Assembly (NCBI GenBank): GCA_034509755.1
Contig: CM067543.1
Coordinates: 13,144,954 to 13,208,953 of the forward strand
Source: Anisodus tanguticus
Taxonomy: Eukaryota; Streptophyta; Magnoliopsida; Solanales; Solanaceae
Direction: 5' to 3'
Length of the DNA: 64,000 bases
A program made the translations under genes and the position numbers. Positions 32,280 to 44,867 of this stretch are shown in pieces. Positions within the stretch are counted from its first letter, which is position 1; every line of letters begins with the position of its first letter. The notes beneath the pieces are model-generated. The model worked only from the letters and a program-made list of their open reading frames with translations, was not told the DNA's origin and searched no databases.

Positions 32280-33290
32280 GAGCATATTTAACCCTCCCCT
32301 CTCTCCACAACGGTAATAACAACTCCTCCCACACCCACACCACCCACTCCACCCCCAACTTCTCCGACGGTCCGGTTGGTGACCGACGACCAGGGTGAAT
32401 GATAACCAGGGTGACTAGCGACTAGGGTGACCGGCGATCAGGTATTGCTTCCCCTTTTGGTCCTACTGCCGGTGAAGCTTTCCGGCCAGACCTTTCTTGG
32501 TTGGAACGACTTCTGGCCAGTTGCCCCCCTCCCTTCTCTTACCCCCTAGCTTCCTTCCCCTTCAACCGAAAACCCATTCCCAGTGGGTTTTCGGTCAGAT
32601 CTGGACAGGAACTCGACTTTTCCAACAGGTTTCGGCGGCGAGCAGCGCGTTTCTGGCAGGCACCAGTAACCCAGTATGGATTTTCCGACGGTGAACGGTG
32701 CCATTCGGCAGTGAACATATTATATTCACCTGGAGTTGGTACCTCCGCGGGCCCATATTCACTTTTTTTCCTTCATTTGTTTATTGTTAGTTAATTGATT
32801 ATTATTTCAAGTAACCACGTTGTAGTGTATTGCCTACTTTTATTGTTCTGAGTTGTGTGCTTATTTGTTTATTGAGCATTGATTAGTGTTTCAGTAGTAT
32901 TCTTATTTGTTTAATGTTCATCGAATAATGCCCTATTTGCTTATTGTGTATGGAAGAGTGTTCATACTTGTTTATTGTTATTGAGTATTGTTTCTACTTG
33001 TTTACTGCTCTTGATTCTTTGAATTGGGGAACCATAAACATTTCTTCTTATTTCTGGAGTTTTGGTACCTCCCGTTGCACGCACTCAATATTTTTCCTTA
33101 TCTTTGTAGTTAAATTTTTGCGTGCTGTGTCTTATTGAATCTTGACTTTACATTCTTGCCTTTATTATTCTTGTCCTTTTCTTTATCATTCTGGTTTGTA
33201 GTAGCCTGACTTTATGCTTTAGTGTTGGTTCCCGTGTGTGTTAACGTTAACCTCTGACTAGTATTTTTTTGCTCTAGTGGATTTGGTGAA
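32280..33290. other. Probable 5' region of the RTE-type LINE
   Basis: C-rich leader (32290-32370) followed by imperfect GACCAGGGTGA/GACTAGGGTGA repeats (32380-32440) and a T-rich part. No conserved protein. Likely the untranslated 5' part of the LINE that follows, but the exact left edge and target duplication are not visible to me. Confidence 0.4.
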
Positions 33291-33349
33291 TGATGGTAGA
33301 CTGGGGTCATGTTCTCTGTTGGGGATGGGGGTGAGGGCTAGGGGTTAAG

Positions 33350-33875
33350 CGAGGTAGGGGAGGTGCTAGGCTAAGAATAGGGTCTTGGAACATTGGGACT
33401 TTAACAGGGAAGTACATAGAGCTAGTCAAGATTCTTAAGAAGATGAGGATTAATATAACATGTGTCCAGGAGACTAAATGGGTAGGACCTAATGCTAAGG
33501 AGTTGGATGGGTATAAGTTATGCGGTAGGCATTTTGGTAGACAGCGAGCTAAGGGACCAGGTGGTTGAGGTTAGGAGGGTCAATGATAGGATGATGGCGA
33601 TTAAGTTGGTAGTTGGAGGGTCTACTATGAATATTATTAGTGGTTACGCGCTGCTGGTGGGCTTAGCCGATGAGGAGAAGAGGCGTTTTTGGGAGGAGTT
33701 GGATGAGCTAGCAGCAGGTGTACCACCTACTAAAAAGTTATTTGTGAGAGGGGATTTCAATGGACATTCCGGGTCACTTCCAGGGGGCTACGATGACATG
33801 CATGGAGGCTATTTCATCGGGGACAGGAATGAGGGAGACGTCTCACTTATGGAGTTTGCTAGAGCTTTTGGGTAG
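33350..33875 (+). pseudogene. LINE endonuclease domain
   Basis: LRIGSWNIGTLTGK, CVQETKW and, after a frameshift near 33520, the frame 33492-33875 with IKLVVGGSTMNIISGYA and VRGDFNGHSG. These are the N, QE-K and GDFN-H signatures of the exonuclease-endonuclease-phosphatase fold used by LINEs to nick the target. G-DFN-H is preserved but the open frame stops at FG/TAG. Confidence 0.8.
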
Positions 33876-34667
33876 GTTATAGCTAATTCGAAGTTCATGA
33901 AGAAGGAGGAGCACTTGGTGACTTTTCGTAGTTCGGTGGCTAAGAGTTAAATAGACTTTTTACTCCTTAGGAAAGTTGACAACGGTTTTTGTAAAGATTG
34001 CAAGGTTATTCCAAAAGAGTGTCTTACAACCCAACATAAGCTTTTGCTGATGGATTTGGATATTAAGATGGAAAAAAAAGAAGGGTTGTGGATGACAGGT
34101 TGAGAATCAAATGGGGGAGTTTGACCATGGCTAGTGCAAATGAGATGGGGGAGAGGTTGATGGCCAAGAGGCTTGGGGGAGTAGCGGGGATGCGACCAGT
34201 ATGTGGGATAAAATGGCCAGTTGCATTCGGAAGGTGGCTAGAGAAGTGTTAGGGGTCTCGCGGGGTAGCCGTGGTGGGCATCGAGGTCACTGGTAGTGGA
34301 ATGGTGAAGTTCAAGAGAAGGTGGATTCGAAGAAAGTGGCGTATTCAAAACTGGTAAAAAGCAAGGACGAGGTGGAGAAGTGGACAAATAGAGAACTATA
34401 TAAGATGGCGAGGAAGGAGGCAAAGCTAGTGGTCACGTCGGTGAAACGACGGCTTTCGAACGCCTATACATTGAATTAGAGGAAAAAGGCGGGGAAAATA
34501 AGGTGTACAGAATTGCCAAGGTGAGGGAGAAGAGGGCCTGAGACTTTGATCACGTGAGGTGCATCAAGGAAAAGGATGACAAAGTACTGGTAGAGGATGC
34601 ATATATCAGGCAGAAGTGACAGTCTTACTTCCATAAACTCTTGAACGAAGAATGAGATAGAGACAAT

Positions 34668-35929
34668 GTGTTGGGAGAGCTGGAGCAATCGGGTAGATAC
34701 CGGGATTTCAGGTATTATAGAAACATTAAGATTGAGGAGGTCAAAGGTGTTGTTCGTAGGATGCGTGGGGGACGAGCGACTGGGCCAGATGAGATCCTAG
34801 TTGAATTTTGGAAGAGAACAGGCAGGGAAGGCTTGGAGTGGCTGACTGAGCTGTTGAACGTCATTTTTAAGACGATGAGAATGCCCGACGAATGGAGGTG
34901 TAGTACAATGGTTCCTTTGTACAAGAACAAAGGTGATATCCAAAGTTGCAACAACTATAGGGGTATCAAGCTGATGAGCCATACTACGAATTTGGGAAAG
35001 GGTCGTGAAGATGAGCGTGAGAAGAGGCGTGTCTATTTTTTAGAATCAGTTGGATTCATGCCTGGGCGTTCAACTACAGAAGCCATCCATCTTATTAGGA
35101 GGTTGGTGGAGCTGTATAGGGAGAGAAAGAGAGACTTACATATAATTTTCATCGACCTTGAGAAGGCATACGATAAATCCCTAGAGAGGTTCTCTGGAGA
35201 TGTTTGGAGGCTAAAGGTGTGCTTGTGGCGTATACTAGGGCGATCAAGGATATGTATGATGGAGCCAAGACCAGGGTAGAGATAGTGGGAGGAGCCTCGG
35301 AGCACTTTCGTGTGACGATGAGGCTGCACCAGGAATCAACTCTTAGCCTATTCTTATTTTCCTTGGTGATAGATGGATTGACGCGACAAATCCAAAAGGA
35401 GGTGTCATGGTGTATGTTATTCACAGATGACATAGTCCTGATTGATGAGACTCACAACTGGGTGAATGCTAAGCTGGAGGTTTAGAGATATACCCTGGAG
35501 TCTAAAGGGTTCAGGCTGAGCAGGACCAAGACAAAATATTTGGAGTGCAAGTTCAGCAACGATAGCGACCGTGAGATAGGCGTAGAGGTGAGGCTTGGGA
35601 CCCAGGTCATTCTGAAGCAAGTAAACTTAAAGTACCTCAAATCTATTATCCAATGAAATTGAGAGATTGATGACGACGTCACACATCGTATTAGGGTAGG
35701 GTGGATGAAATGGAGGCTTGCATCTGGAAACTTTTGTGACAAAAAGGTGCCACCAAAGCTAAAAGGCAAGTTTTATAGGGTGGTGGTTAGACCGACTATG
35801 TTGTATGGGGCGGAGTGTTGGCCAGTCAAGGCGTCGCACACCCAAAGGATGAGAGTGGCGGAGATGAGGATGTTGAGATGGATGTGTAGGCATATAAGAA
35901 GGGGGTTGTGGAGGTCATATATTAGGTAG
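34668..35929 (+). pseudogene. LINE reverse transcriptase domain
   Basis: 34668-35279 contains MRGGRATGPDEILVEFWK, MVPLYKNKGDIQSCNNYRGI, GFMPGRSTTEAI and FIDLEKAYDK. After a frameshift, 35204-35485 has the catalytic FTDDIVLID (usual F/YADD). A stop follows at 35483. The C-terminal frame 35705-35929 reads YGAECWPVKASH and MLRWMCRHIRR, characteristic of RTE-clade C-termini. Not translatable as one protein. Confidence 0.82.
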
Positions 35930-36334
35930 AATGGTAGTACGTATGGCGTAGTCCCACTTACTCTTACAATCTGGTAGGTGTAGTGTTATTACTGTAGGCA
36001 TGCTTAGCATTTCATACGAATAGGCGTAGTATCGCTCTATAGTCTTCTGCAGTTTTATTTTTTCTGCTATGCATTCTTGAATGTACTTGATTTACCTCAT
36101 TTATCTGCATAGTTACTGCTTCTTTTCAGGATGCGCTATCTCGACATATTCGCGTTTGCTAGCAACATTTTCTTACTTCTTTAAATTTTTTACCGGGTCT
36201 GACTTTTTCTTCTGTTGTGCTTATCCTAAGCCGAGGGTCTCTCGAAAATAGCCTCTCTACTTACTAAGGTAGAGGTAAGGTCTGTGTACACTCTACCCTC
36301 CCCAGACCCCGACATTGTGGGTCTACACTGGTAT

Positions 36335-36358
36335 GTTGTTGTTGTTGTTGTTGTTGTA
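36335..36358 (+). repeat. (GTT)8 tail of the LINE
   Basis: Eight GTT units directly after the conserved 3' sequence CCAGACCCC...GTGGGTCTACACTGG. Simple repeat tails of this sort end RTE LINEs and the plant SINEs they mobilise. Confidence 0.85.
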
Positions 36359-36479
36359 TTTGCATTATGTACTTCTTAGATTTAATGATAAGTTGTATTA
36401 TGGTTTTTGCGCGGGAGGTTTTAATTTTTTGTCCCCCTCATTGTAAACTTTTTCTTTTTAGTACACGAGGTAGAGATCT

Positions 36480-37070
36480 ATGCCAAATTCCCTCATCACC
36501 ATGGGAGGTGAGAGCCTGGGTTGTTGGATTGATTGAAAAAGTACTTCCTTACTTCAATTTAGGTATTTTGTTTTTATTTTGTTTAAAAAGAATGTTTTTT
36601 TATATTCGATAACTCTATTAAAAATATTTTGGTACATTAAACATATGTTTAATTTATGACCATAAAATTCAAACATCTATCTTATTTTCTAAAAACTACT
36701 TACATATCTAGTTAAATTAAGATACTTGGGGAAGTTTGTTGGCAGGGCCCCAAGTTAGTTTTTTTTAGGAGTTCGGACAACACTTGCTAATTATTAGGTG
36801 GAAGGACCCCAATTTGAATTAGTGCTAATTAATTGGAGGCAAGTTGTCGGGGCATCAAAATAAACTCCCAAGTTTTAAAAATATATTTTCGTCCAACGAT
36901 TTAAAAAAACATAATAATGAAATAAAATTATAACTATTCCAAACTTTCAAATGAGTCCCCAAATTTTTAATAATACACTTTTGTCATATAAATAGCACTA
37001 GTTTCTTTCTCTTTTCTATAACACTGACATCCTCCTTAAATTAGTAAAAAGTAGCATCACTTACACCCTC
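36480..37070. other. Non-coding, partly repeated
   Basis: 36490-36720 is related to 23640-23880: TCCCTCATCACCAYGGGAGGTGA, then AAAATATTTTGGTACATT and CATATCTAGTTAA. This continues the duplicated RNase H relic flank that the LINE appears to have split. Nothing recognised in 36730-37070. Confidence 0.5.
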
Positions 37071-37073
37071 CGT

Positions 37074-37279
37074 TCCAATTTATGTGACATCACTTGACTT
37101 GATACGGAGTTTTTTTAAAAAGGAAGACTTTTGAAATGTGTGGTCGAAAACAAGTCTTATATAAATGTGTGACCGTAAATCATCTCATAAAGTTAAATTA
37201 TTTCTAAATATAGAAATGTGACATTTTTTTTGGACAGACCAAAAAGAAAATGGTGCCAAATAAATTGAGACGGAGGGAG
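37074..37279. mobile_element. Stowaway-like MITE
   Basis: 206 bp with ends CACCCTCCGTTCCAATTTAT and, inverted, CTCCCTCCGTCTCAATTTAT, flanked by TA on both sides. Non-coding. Matches the Stowaway terminal consensus well. Confidence 0.78.
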
Positions 37280-37499
37280 TAATATTCTATAATATATTAT
37301 ATACTAAATGGGTGTAAGGCTCTTCTTACTTATATACCCAGCATCTATCCGGTATTTTTCCGATGTGGGACTTTCCTCCTAAGCTAGGGTGTCACATACT
37401 CTTCCTTAGGTGAGTTGATATATTTCTGATACGAGATTTTCCAACATGGCTATCATCTTGTTTGAGTATGATATTGAGGAAATTCAGATAGCGTTGAGG

Positions 37500-37872
37500 G
37501 CAGTGAATTTAATATTTTGGGAGCATCCAGAATTTTTCGTTTATACTAGTAATCGCAGTATTGCTCTATAATTTCTTGTCCTTTGCCCTCTACTACTATC
37601 TGTTATGTTTTGTACTTTGATTATCTTATTTCTCTATGGCAGCTACTGCTCCTTTTTTCTGAGACTTCTTATTCGCTTTCGTTATTTTGATTTTCATATT
37701 GATTTGAATTTCTTATCCGTATCTAACTTTTTTGTGCTTTCTCTTGAGCCAAGGGTCTTTCTGAAACAATCTCCTTACCTTCCAAGGTAAGGGTAAGATC
37801 TGTGTATACTCTACCCTCTTCAGACCCCACATTGTGGGATTTCACAAGATATGTTGTTGGTGGTGGTGGTGC
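37500..37872 (+). mobile_element. 5'-truncated 3' end of an RTE LINE or related SINE
   Basis: Similar to 35990-36358 of the full LINE. Shared pieces are GTATTGCTCTATA, GCAGCTACTGCT, GAGCCAAGGGTC, AAGGTAAGGGTAAGATCTGT and CTCTACCCTC..CAGACCCC. It ends in GTTGTT followed by GGT repeats (37850-37871). No tRNA-like head is evident, favouring a truncated LINE over a complete SINE. Confidence 0.65.
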
Positions 37873-38570
37873 ATCCAATAGTTTTTGAATGCGGATATCA
37901 AGACCTGTGCAATACCTTACCATGAGACCTCATTTTTTGTTTTTTTTTCAGTTATAACAAGCTACTTCTTCACTATAGGAAGGAGAGTTTGCAAGTATCT
38001 TTGTGAAGAAATTGAGGAAAAGGCAAATGCGGAACTTCTTCCTCTACACTATTGTTTCCCAAGTAAGTTCAGTTCTCCCCTTTTGATGTTATTCAATAAA
38101 AAGTAATAAGTAAAAGCATCAATGTGTTAAGAGATTTGGTTCTCTTTGTCCATTTCTCATTAATTTGTATGGAACCTGATCATTCAACCTAAACTCTTAA
38201 GATAAGGAGTGGGACAAGACAATATATTCCCCTTCTGACGCCATTCTATACTTGGCGTTTGACATTATATAACTTAACACCCTCCCGCCCGTACGATCCT
38301 AATTTGGAGTTTCGTGTATGCACTATGTGGATTTATGAGTGTGAGATGGCTTTAGTAAAGTTTGGCTCTAATACCATGAAAAAGGATCTGAGCATCCAAT
38401 TAAAGCTTAAGTCTAGGAGTGGAACAGTCCTAGACCTTTATGTACCCATCTAGAGGGCTTTCTTATACCTGGCTATACCGAATGTGGGAAATAACTCAAC
38501 AATATCCTTCAATTTTATGCTTTGTGAACCTACCTTTTTTGGCTATAAATTCGTGCGTTTCTTCTTCTTG
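37873..38570. other. Non-coding
   Basis: No gene recognised. The small ORFs at 37885 and 38259 have no recognisable domain and no second copy in the window. Confidence 0.4.
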
Positions 38571-38762
38571 AATAGGTTGTTCCTACTCGATATATATTTC
38601 GCCAGTAAGAATCTAGCTTGTTTTTTCCAATGTCGATGGTTCTTCCTCAGCTCTTGATACACCTTGTATTATGATTGTATTTATATATAAGTTTCCCAGT
38701 ATCTCTAAATTAGTCCTTATAGGAAGATGTTACCTCATCTAGAATATATTATGTATATTTTA

Positions 38763-39602
38763 TCACACCCCCACAGTCATAGTGGGTTGTTGTTGTACGT
38801 TGATACTGTCCCTAAAATCTTCAAATAGAACTAAGGGAAGCCCCTTAGTAAATATGTCAGCAATTTGATAAAGTGAAGGGACATGCAAGACACGTACTTG
38901 TCCATGAGCTACCTTTTCTAAAACAAAGTGAATATCTATCTCGATATGTTTAGTGCGCTGATGTTGGACTGGATTCCCAGAGAGATATATCACACTAACA
39001 TTATCACAGTAGACCAAGGTAGCTTTCCGAATAGGAAAATGAAGCTCTAAGAGGAGGTTAAGCAACCAACAGGACTCAGACACCACATTGGCAATCTCTC
39101 GATATTCGGCCTCCGCGCTGGATCGCGACAAAGTGGCCTGACGTTTAGCCGACCAAGAGACCAAGTTATCACCAAGAAATATACAATAACCCGACGTCAA
39201 ACGCCTGGTATCTGGATATCCACCCCAATCAACATATGTATAAGACATAAGAGTAGATACCGATGATGGATATAAGTGTAAACCATAATCAACAGTTCCC
39301 TAAATGTAACACACAATACGTTTGAGAGCATGCATGTATTCTTCCCTCAGATCATGCATGAATAAACACACATGCTGCACTCCATAAGTAATATCGGGCC
39401 TCATAAATGTGAGACATTGAAGAGCCCCCGCAAGACTACGATAGTGGGAGGGATCCTTGTATGGTGTGCTAGAAGTAGCACTTAACTTCGGTTTAGTGTC
39501 AATCGGGGTAGGAGATGACTTACAGGATGACATGCCAGTACGGTCAATAATCTTTGTTGCATACTTCCTCTGAGATAGAAATAGACCACTTGCATTTGAC
39601 AA
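38763..39602 (-). pseudogene. Copia RT end and RNase H
   Basis: 39602-39300: LFLSQRKYATKIIDRTGMSSCKS, TFMRPDITYGVQHVCLFMHD. 39248-38763: YTYVDWGGYPDTRRLTSGYC, SRSSAEAEYREIAN, VYCDNVSVIYLSGNPVQHQR, ADIFTKGLPLVLF. The two parts are separated by a break near 39300. The first Asp of the RNase H TDAD motif is altered. Closest in wording to family 1 elements. Confidence 0.8.
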
Positions 39603-39660
39603 TAGGCAGAGGCATTTAGAAAATCCTTCATATTTATGTGAGAGAATTATTGCTCATGGG

Positions 39661-40000
39661 TTACGGCATGAGAAGTTTTGTTATCTTGAAATAAATCACG
39701 CAACCTATTCCAAGATTACATTGTCGTGGCATCGGGTTCGATAATTGTGTGTAAGAGGTCCAAAGAGTGGTGGAATAAATCCATTGGAGGACCATAACAT
39801 CAACAGTTGTCCACAACTCTATTTCATCATCGGTGGAAGGCACATTCTCCTTACCTTTTTCCGGTTTGACGATGTGATGGAGGACTCTATGAGACCTTGC
39901 GTGAATTTTGAAAAGTTCTTTTGACATCCCGTATTGGACGTTCTCCATTTCAAGGACAATAGGGATGTTGTTCTTGATGTTTGAGACTGCAAGGGTGAGA
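39661..40000 (-). pseudogene. Copia gag start, truncated
   Basis: Translation reads MENVQYGMSKELFKIHARSH, then WTTVDVMVLQWIYSTTL with a frame change. This is the same gag start as elements 1 and 2. It is cut shortly afterwards (DLFQDN equivalent near 39690) and joined to unrelated or deleted sequence. Confidence 0.65.
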
Positions 40001-40630
40001 TGAAAGGTATTCTTTATGTTAGATGTGATTTATGAATTAGAAAAGGATTAGGGTTTCAGAAAGAAAATCGAAGGGACGGCAGAGACCAAGAGGGCGGCGG
40101 AAATTTTGGTGGAGAAGGAAAAAATTTGCTTTAGGATAATGATACCATGAAAGAGAATAATCCCGTGCTGATTTCATTAATTTAAATAGTTTATATACAT
40201 GATATACAATAGTCATCCTTGGCTATAATTACGAAAATTAAATTTACACTTACCTAATACAAAAGATTACTACCATAATTACAGATGTACAAGATCACTA
40301 ATAATATCAAAAGAATATATATTGTGTATATTCTATCAATAACTCTATCAAAAGCATAAGAGAAATTGGTAAAAATACAAATTTCTTAGTTGGAAATTTT
40401 CCCACAGACACTTCTCTTTGATGATTAACTACTTTCCGATATCAAGAATGTTAGAAAATTGTGTGTTTGTGGTGAGAAATTTGGATATACTTTAAGCTGT
40501 GTACTTTACTTGGATCACTTTTCCAAAATAATTATATGTCCCCTACAAATACTCTCCCGGGATAGAATGAAGAAAAATTAAGAAATAATGAAAACAAGTC
40601 TAAACACACCCCAACCACCACCATCTTTAT

Positions 40631-41059
40631 TTGTATGTGACAACATCACCCCAACTACCACCATCTCTATTTTTTGAAGAATTCAAGAATAATCCTTGTC
40701 AAGAAAATGACGACGATTTTGCCATTGGTTTCAGTAACTATGGCTCATCAGAGTATGCTACAACACGGCTCAACCAAATCCCTATCGTTGACACGAATTT
40801 TTTCCATGGAAAAACATCAATAATCACAAAGGCGTTTGTAAATGCATTCATGAAAATAAATCATCGATCGCGAAAAAGGTGTCGAAGCCATACTATGGAT
40901 ATTGGGGAAGCATCAATATCCAGGAAGATGAGATATAAATTCTCAATATGCAAACAATATGGACACAAGAAGACCACCTACCTGAAAGCTTTGTCACACA
41001 ATAGAGACCGATTTGTTTTCCTTCAAGTTGTTGTAATAATCTTCTACGTTGTGTTCTGA
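40631..41059 (+). pseudogene. Possible Mutator-like transposase C-terminal fragment
   Basis: 142-codon ORF. Residues near 75-115 read INHRSRKRCRSHTMDIGEAS followed by RKMRYKFSICKQYGHKKTTY. This resembles the basic stretch and CxxCxxxGHxxxxC zinc knuckle that ends many plant MULE/FAR1-type transposases. One knuckle Cys appears as Phe and the last as Tyr. The rest (acidic N-terminal part, hydrophobic end) is unrecognised. A chance ORF or another gene remnant is possible. Confidence 0.35.
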
Positions 41060-41690
41060 TTTTTTTAAATTGAACTTCTTGAATTAGTTGTGTTGTGTTG
41101 TGAACTTGGAACTTTTATTGTATTGACTTAACCGAACTATTTAGTAATCATGATATATTACATGTTACATATTTAGAATCGATGATAGGTAAACTGATCA
41201 CTAGACCGCCTTAACGGATTAGAACTGTTGTTATTTAATATTTAGATTTCAAAATAGTTCAGTCTTCAAACTTATCAGTACACCACTGTTATTTTTATTA
41301 TAACTGCAGATATACAACATTTAGATCTCAAATTGGACGATATGCAAATTGACCGCTAAACCGCCTTTACAACGAAGCAGAACCTTATTAGGAGAGGTTT
41401 CATAAGTGTGTATTCTAATAGATTGTATTTGAATTATATTACACCATAAGGACTATTGCTTTAATTATTTAACCCGAATAAATCCAACTATGTTGGTATT
41501 TAAACTAAGTTAAGTCTATAAAATTAAATTTTGGTATTTATGTTTTAAGCTTCAAGACTTGGGTCTTGATAATATACAAATCCAACTATCTAGTATCTAA
41601 TCTTGGTTTTTGGGTATTAAAGTTCGAGTCTTGGTAACATGAGCCCATGATGGGTATTTAATGTCTTGCTTTGTTGTGTTAGCTTTGTAT
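41060..41690. other. Non-coding
   Basis: AT-rich with two loosely similar stretches (GATCACTAGACCGCCTT near 41198 and GACCGCTAAACCGCCTTTAC near 41350) about 150 bases apart. No gene seen. Confidence 0.4.
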
Positions 41691-43838
41691 TAACTATGTA
41701 ATATGTGTGATTAGACTTCGATTATCACAAGGCGCAAAGGAAGGGCAAGACTATCACCGAGGTTTGATTGTGTAGCGAACCTGCTCGAATTTGAGGTAGG
41801 CTACGGTACTCCGACTAAAAGTATATAATTAGTTATAGAAATTGAGGGATATTGGGTGTGTTTGGTGGTCCCACTAAGCCGATTATGATGAACATTTGAG
41901 TGGGTACCGGTGTTGAACTGTGATAATGGGTAGATTTGGGGAACCAACCTTGTGTTGGTTCCGAATGCTGATTAGTTAGTCTTGTCGCCATGATTGCTAT
42001 TGTTCGTTTACTCATCACACATGCTTTCGATATGATATCCTAATTTGGCTTGAAATTGCCTGTGTTGTTGAATTCTTGAAAGCATGTATATATCATCTCT
42101 ATACTTGATTACTTCTCATTATATCATGATATCTTACCTTATGTTGTCATTGCATTCATACATTCATCATTCATCATTCTATGACTTGATGTGAGAGTGG
42201 TATGGATATGTTGTGGTCCAAGAGATCGGAAAGGTAAGAGTAATATGAGATTATGGCACTTGAGATGATATTGATATGCGGGGGAAGGAGTTGCACGCCT
42301 GCAATATGATATTATTCAGACAAAGAACTAGTCTACGTGATCTAATGAGTTATTCCAGAGTGGAGGGGTATATGCACTTTGTGAGTCTCTCATGGGTATA
42401 CGATTCATAAATCCTTGACGTATTGTATACCAGGTTGAGAAAGGTACCTTGCATTCATATCATATCATACATACATCTTTAAATTGGTTAATTATGGTTT
42501 GGTAATGTGATATGGTTGTTTATTAGAACTTGGGTGAAACCCTGATATACTTGGATTGAATTGATCGTATTTGTACCGGAATGGTCGCTATGATTGAACT
42601 TGTCTATGTGAATACTTGGGAATAATGATTATGCTGGTCTCTATGAACACTTGGATAAATAGTTGACGTTGTGGAAATATTTTGTTTGCCGTGTGTGGCT
42701 TGCTTCCTCCCGTGTGGGCTTTGGTGGTTTAATATTTGTCAGTCGAAGTGTTTGATGTCAACCACTACTATGGTCGGAAATGTAAATTATGGCATTACTA
42801 TTGTCTAGGTCCATGGAATTATGTGCATTTGTGTATTTCCTGGTAATTGATCGTGTGACTGAGTAATGAGTCTAGTAAGGAACCTATGATAAGTGTCACT
42901 AGATGGGAAGGTAGATGTTGAACTATCTATGTGTGTCAGACGGTAACTGTATAGAAACTTAACGAAGTGTAAAGGCTAAGGTTAATAAAGGAGTTAACGT
43001 CATCATGTTTAGATTAGGTGTAATACTCTTGGAAAGCGTTCTAAAATGATGGTTGTGATGTAAGTGTTGACTTTTTTATTTAATGTGTTACGTTGGGTAA
43101 GTGGGGTTAATCTTGAATATGACTTGGACAAGAGAGTACAAGTCGGTGGGTGCTATGATAGTAAGGACCCTGAATTTGTGAATGTGTTGATTGTACTTGA
43201 CTGTGATTGGAACTTTATGTGAACAATGTGACTTGATGAATCAGTGAATTGATGTGTGTACTATGTGACTTACTAGAATTATTAGACTGCTAGTATAAGA
43301 TTACATGGTGTCAACTTGGTATTTATCTCTAATTATGTATCTTCCGTCGTTGTCGGCCTATGATGTCTACGAGGGTACCTCGTGTACTGATGCTACGCTT
43401 GCTGCATCTTTTATGATGCAGATACTTGTTCCTCTACTAGTTCGCAAGCTCGAGTGTGAGTTAGAACGGACAGACTTCAGCATTCAGGGTGAGAATGCTA
43501 TTGCATGCCCCAGGATGTTCATATCTCTATTTTTTCTTTACTTGATTCGAGACACACATTCAGGCACTTAGACTATTAAATCCAGTTTTCAGCTTATGTT
43601 TCCTTCATTTCAGACATGTATCCGTATTAGTGCTCTTGTATTATTGACCAAATCATTTGGGGTTGTATTTGACTTTTAAGACTCATATTCCGCATTTTCT
43701 TAGTTACGATAGACAAGGCTTTAAGTATTTTGTAATTTCCGTATTTTTTTATTTAATTATACTATGTACATGGGAGTGGTTCGCCTACCGGTGAAAAACT
43801 GTATGTGCCACCACGATTCCCGAGAAAGGGTCGTGACA
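41690..43838. repeat. LTR-like non-coding block ending TCGTGACA
   Basis: No coding potential over 2 kb. Contains AAGGAAGGGCAAGACTATCACCG near the start, comparable to the block at 21650. It has short-range similarity in style (many TGTGACTTG/TGAATTGATG stretches) and ends in TCGTGACA at 43831-43838. Its last 190 bases equal the first 193 bases of the window. Probably a Ty3/gypsy LTR or LTR fragment; the left edge is not defined. Confidence 0.4.
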
Positions 43839-44866
43839 TGAGTAGAATCTCCAAACTCTTCAATATCATCCTCACCGTGTATCTATGGTAAGACATCACT
43901 AATTCTTTCATCGGGTGATCGATCTTCACTATCAACATCAGAATCAACAACCTCACTAGGAAGAGTCTTGCAACTAGCATTATAAACTTGATCAGGAAAA
44001 GGACGACAAGTGCCTTCATCATTGTGGACAAGGGCAGATTCAGTCAAAGGAAGAGTCTTGCCACTAGCATCATCAACTAGATCAGGCAAAGGACTAGAAG
44101 GACCATCATCATTGTGGACATGGGCAGGATCAGTCAAATGAAGAGTCTTGCAACTAGCATCATCAACTGAATCAGGAAATAGAGTAGAAGGGCCATCATA
44201 GGCATCATCAATATGTCCAGGATGACTCAACGGAGAACCATCAAGAGCATTCACTAGGTCAACATTAACAGGAGTGAATAACACGAAAATTGACAATAGA
44301 CCATAATAGTTTATACTAACTAACTTGAATGTCACAGAAATTGACATTACCTTTAGTATTATTCTTATCATTAGCAAATTGCAATGCCTTGCATATCCTC
44401 TTCGTACTGGACTTAACCGAAAAAGAAACACATTTACAATGCCTTCTAGGTTTTGTCTCAAGAAATTTGTGAATGGCATCTAGTTCATCCTCAATTGATG
44501 TCAAACTATTTTCAATGACACTTGGCCAACGTCCACAATGGCCACACGTCTCTTTATCCCTTCCTCCAAGATCTTGATCTTCAACTTGGTCGTCGTGCCC
44601 AGAACCTGATGCAAGTTTCATTTTCACGCGAAATAGACGTGTATCACCAATCTCCCTCTTTAGGGCATCAATATTCGGGTTTGGTACTTCTTCGTCATAA
44701 TTTGCAAAAAATTTAATGTACTTCTTACTCTTCTTTGCATCATCGAGGTATAGAAAAGCTCTCATCACCTAAAGTAAATAAAGATCATACTGTGGTGGTT
44801 GCTTTTGTTGACAAGATACTCTGTACATCTTGAGAATTTCTGGCTTCGTCAAATACTGAAAGGTCA
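43839..44866 (-). pseudogene. DUF1985-type pseudogene, 3' part (unit 2 copy)
   Basis: Retains the cysteine-containing exon (44768-44316, CGHCGRWP, RRHCKC) and the 90-bp repeat region (44234-43840). The DUF1985 core and acidic N-terminus are absent. At about 44867 the sequence switches directly to the hevein-like promoter block. The switch sits at CTGAAAGGTCA|GTTTATCCAGCTG, a 2.2-kb deletion relative to unit 1. The reading frame runs 26 codons further here (through ICKALQFAND) than in unit 1. Confidence 0.7.
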
Positions 44867-44867
44867 G

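Larger units (their letters stand above)
33290..36358 (+). mobile_element. RTE-type LINE retrotransposon, degenerate
   Basis: Plus-strand non-LTR element: apurinic-type endonuclease, then reverse transcriptase, a 3' region and a terminal (GTT)8 repeat at 36335-36358. The short-repeat tail, instead of poly(A), and the protein text point to the RTE clade (family knowledge). Multiple stops and frameshifts. A 5'-truncated copy of its 3' end is at about 37500-37872. Confidence 0.8.
38763..40338 (-). mobile_element. Internally deleted Ty1/copia element
   Basis: Minus strand. The 5' LTR is about 40151-40338, starting TGATAGAATATACACAATA on the minus strand. The primer site TGGTATCATTATCC is at 40150-40137. 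Gag remnants are at 39948-39661 and RNase H at 38763-39602. At the RNase H end a GGGGGTG polypurine tract abuts TGATAAAATATACATAATA (38762 leftward), the start of a diverged or truncated 3' LTR. Protease, integrase and most of RT are missing between about 39605 and 39660. Confidence 0.72.
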
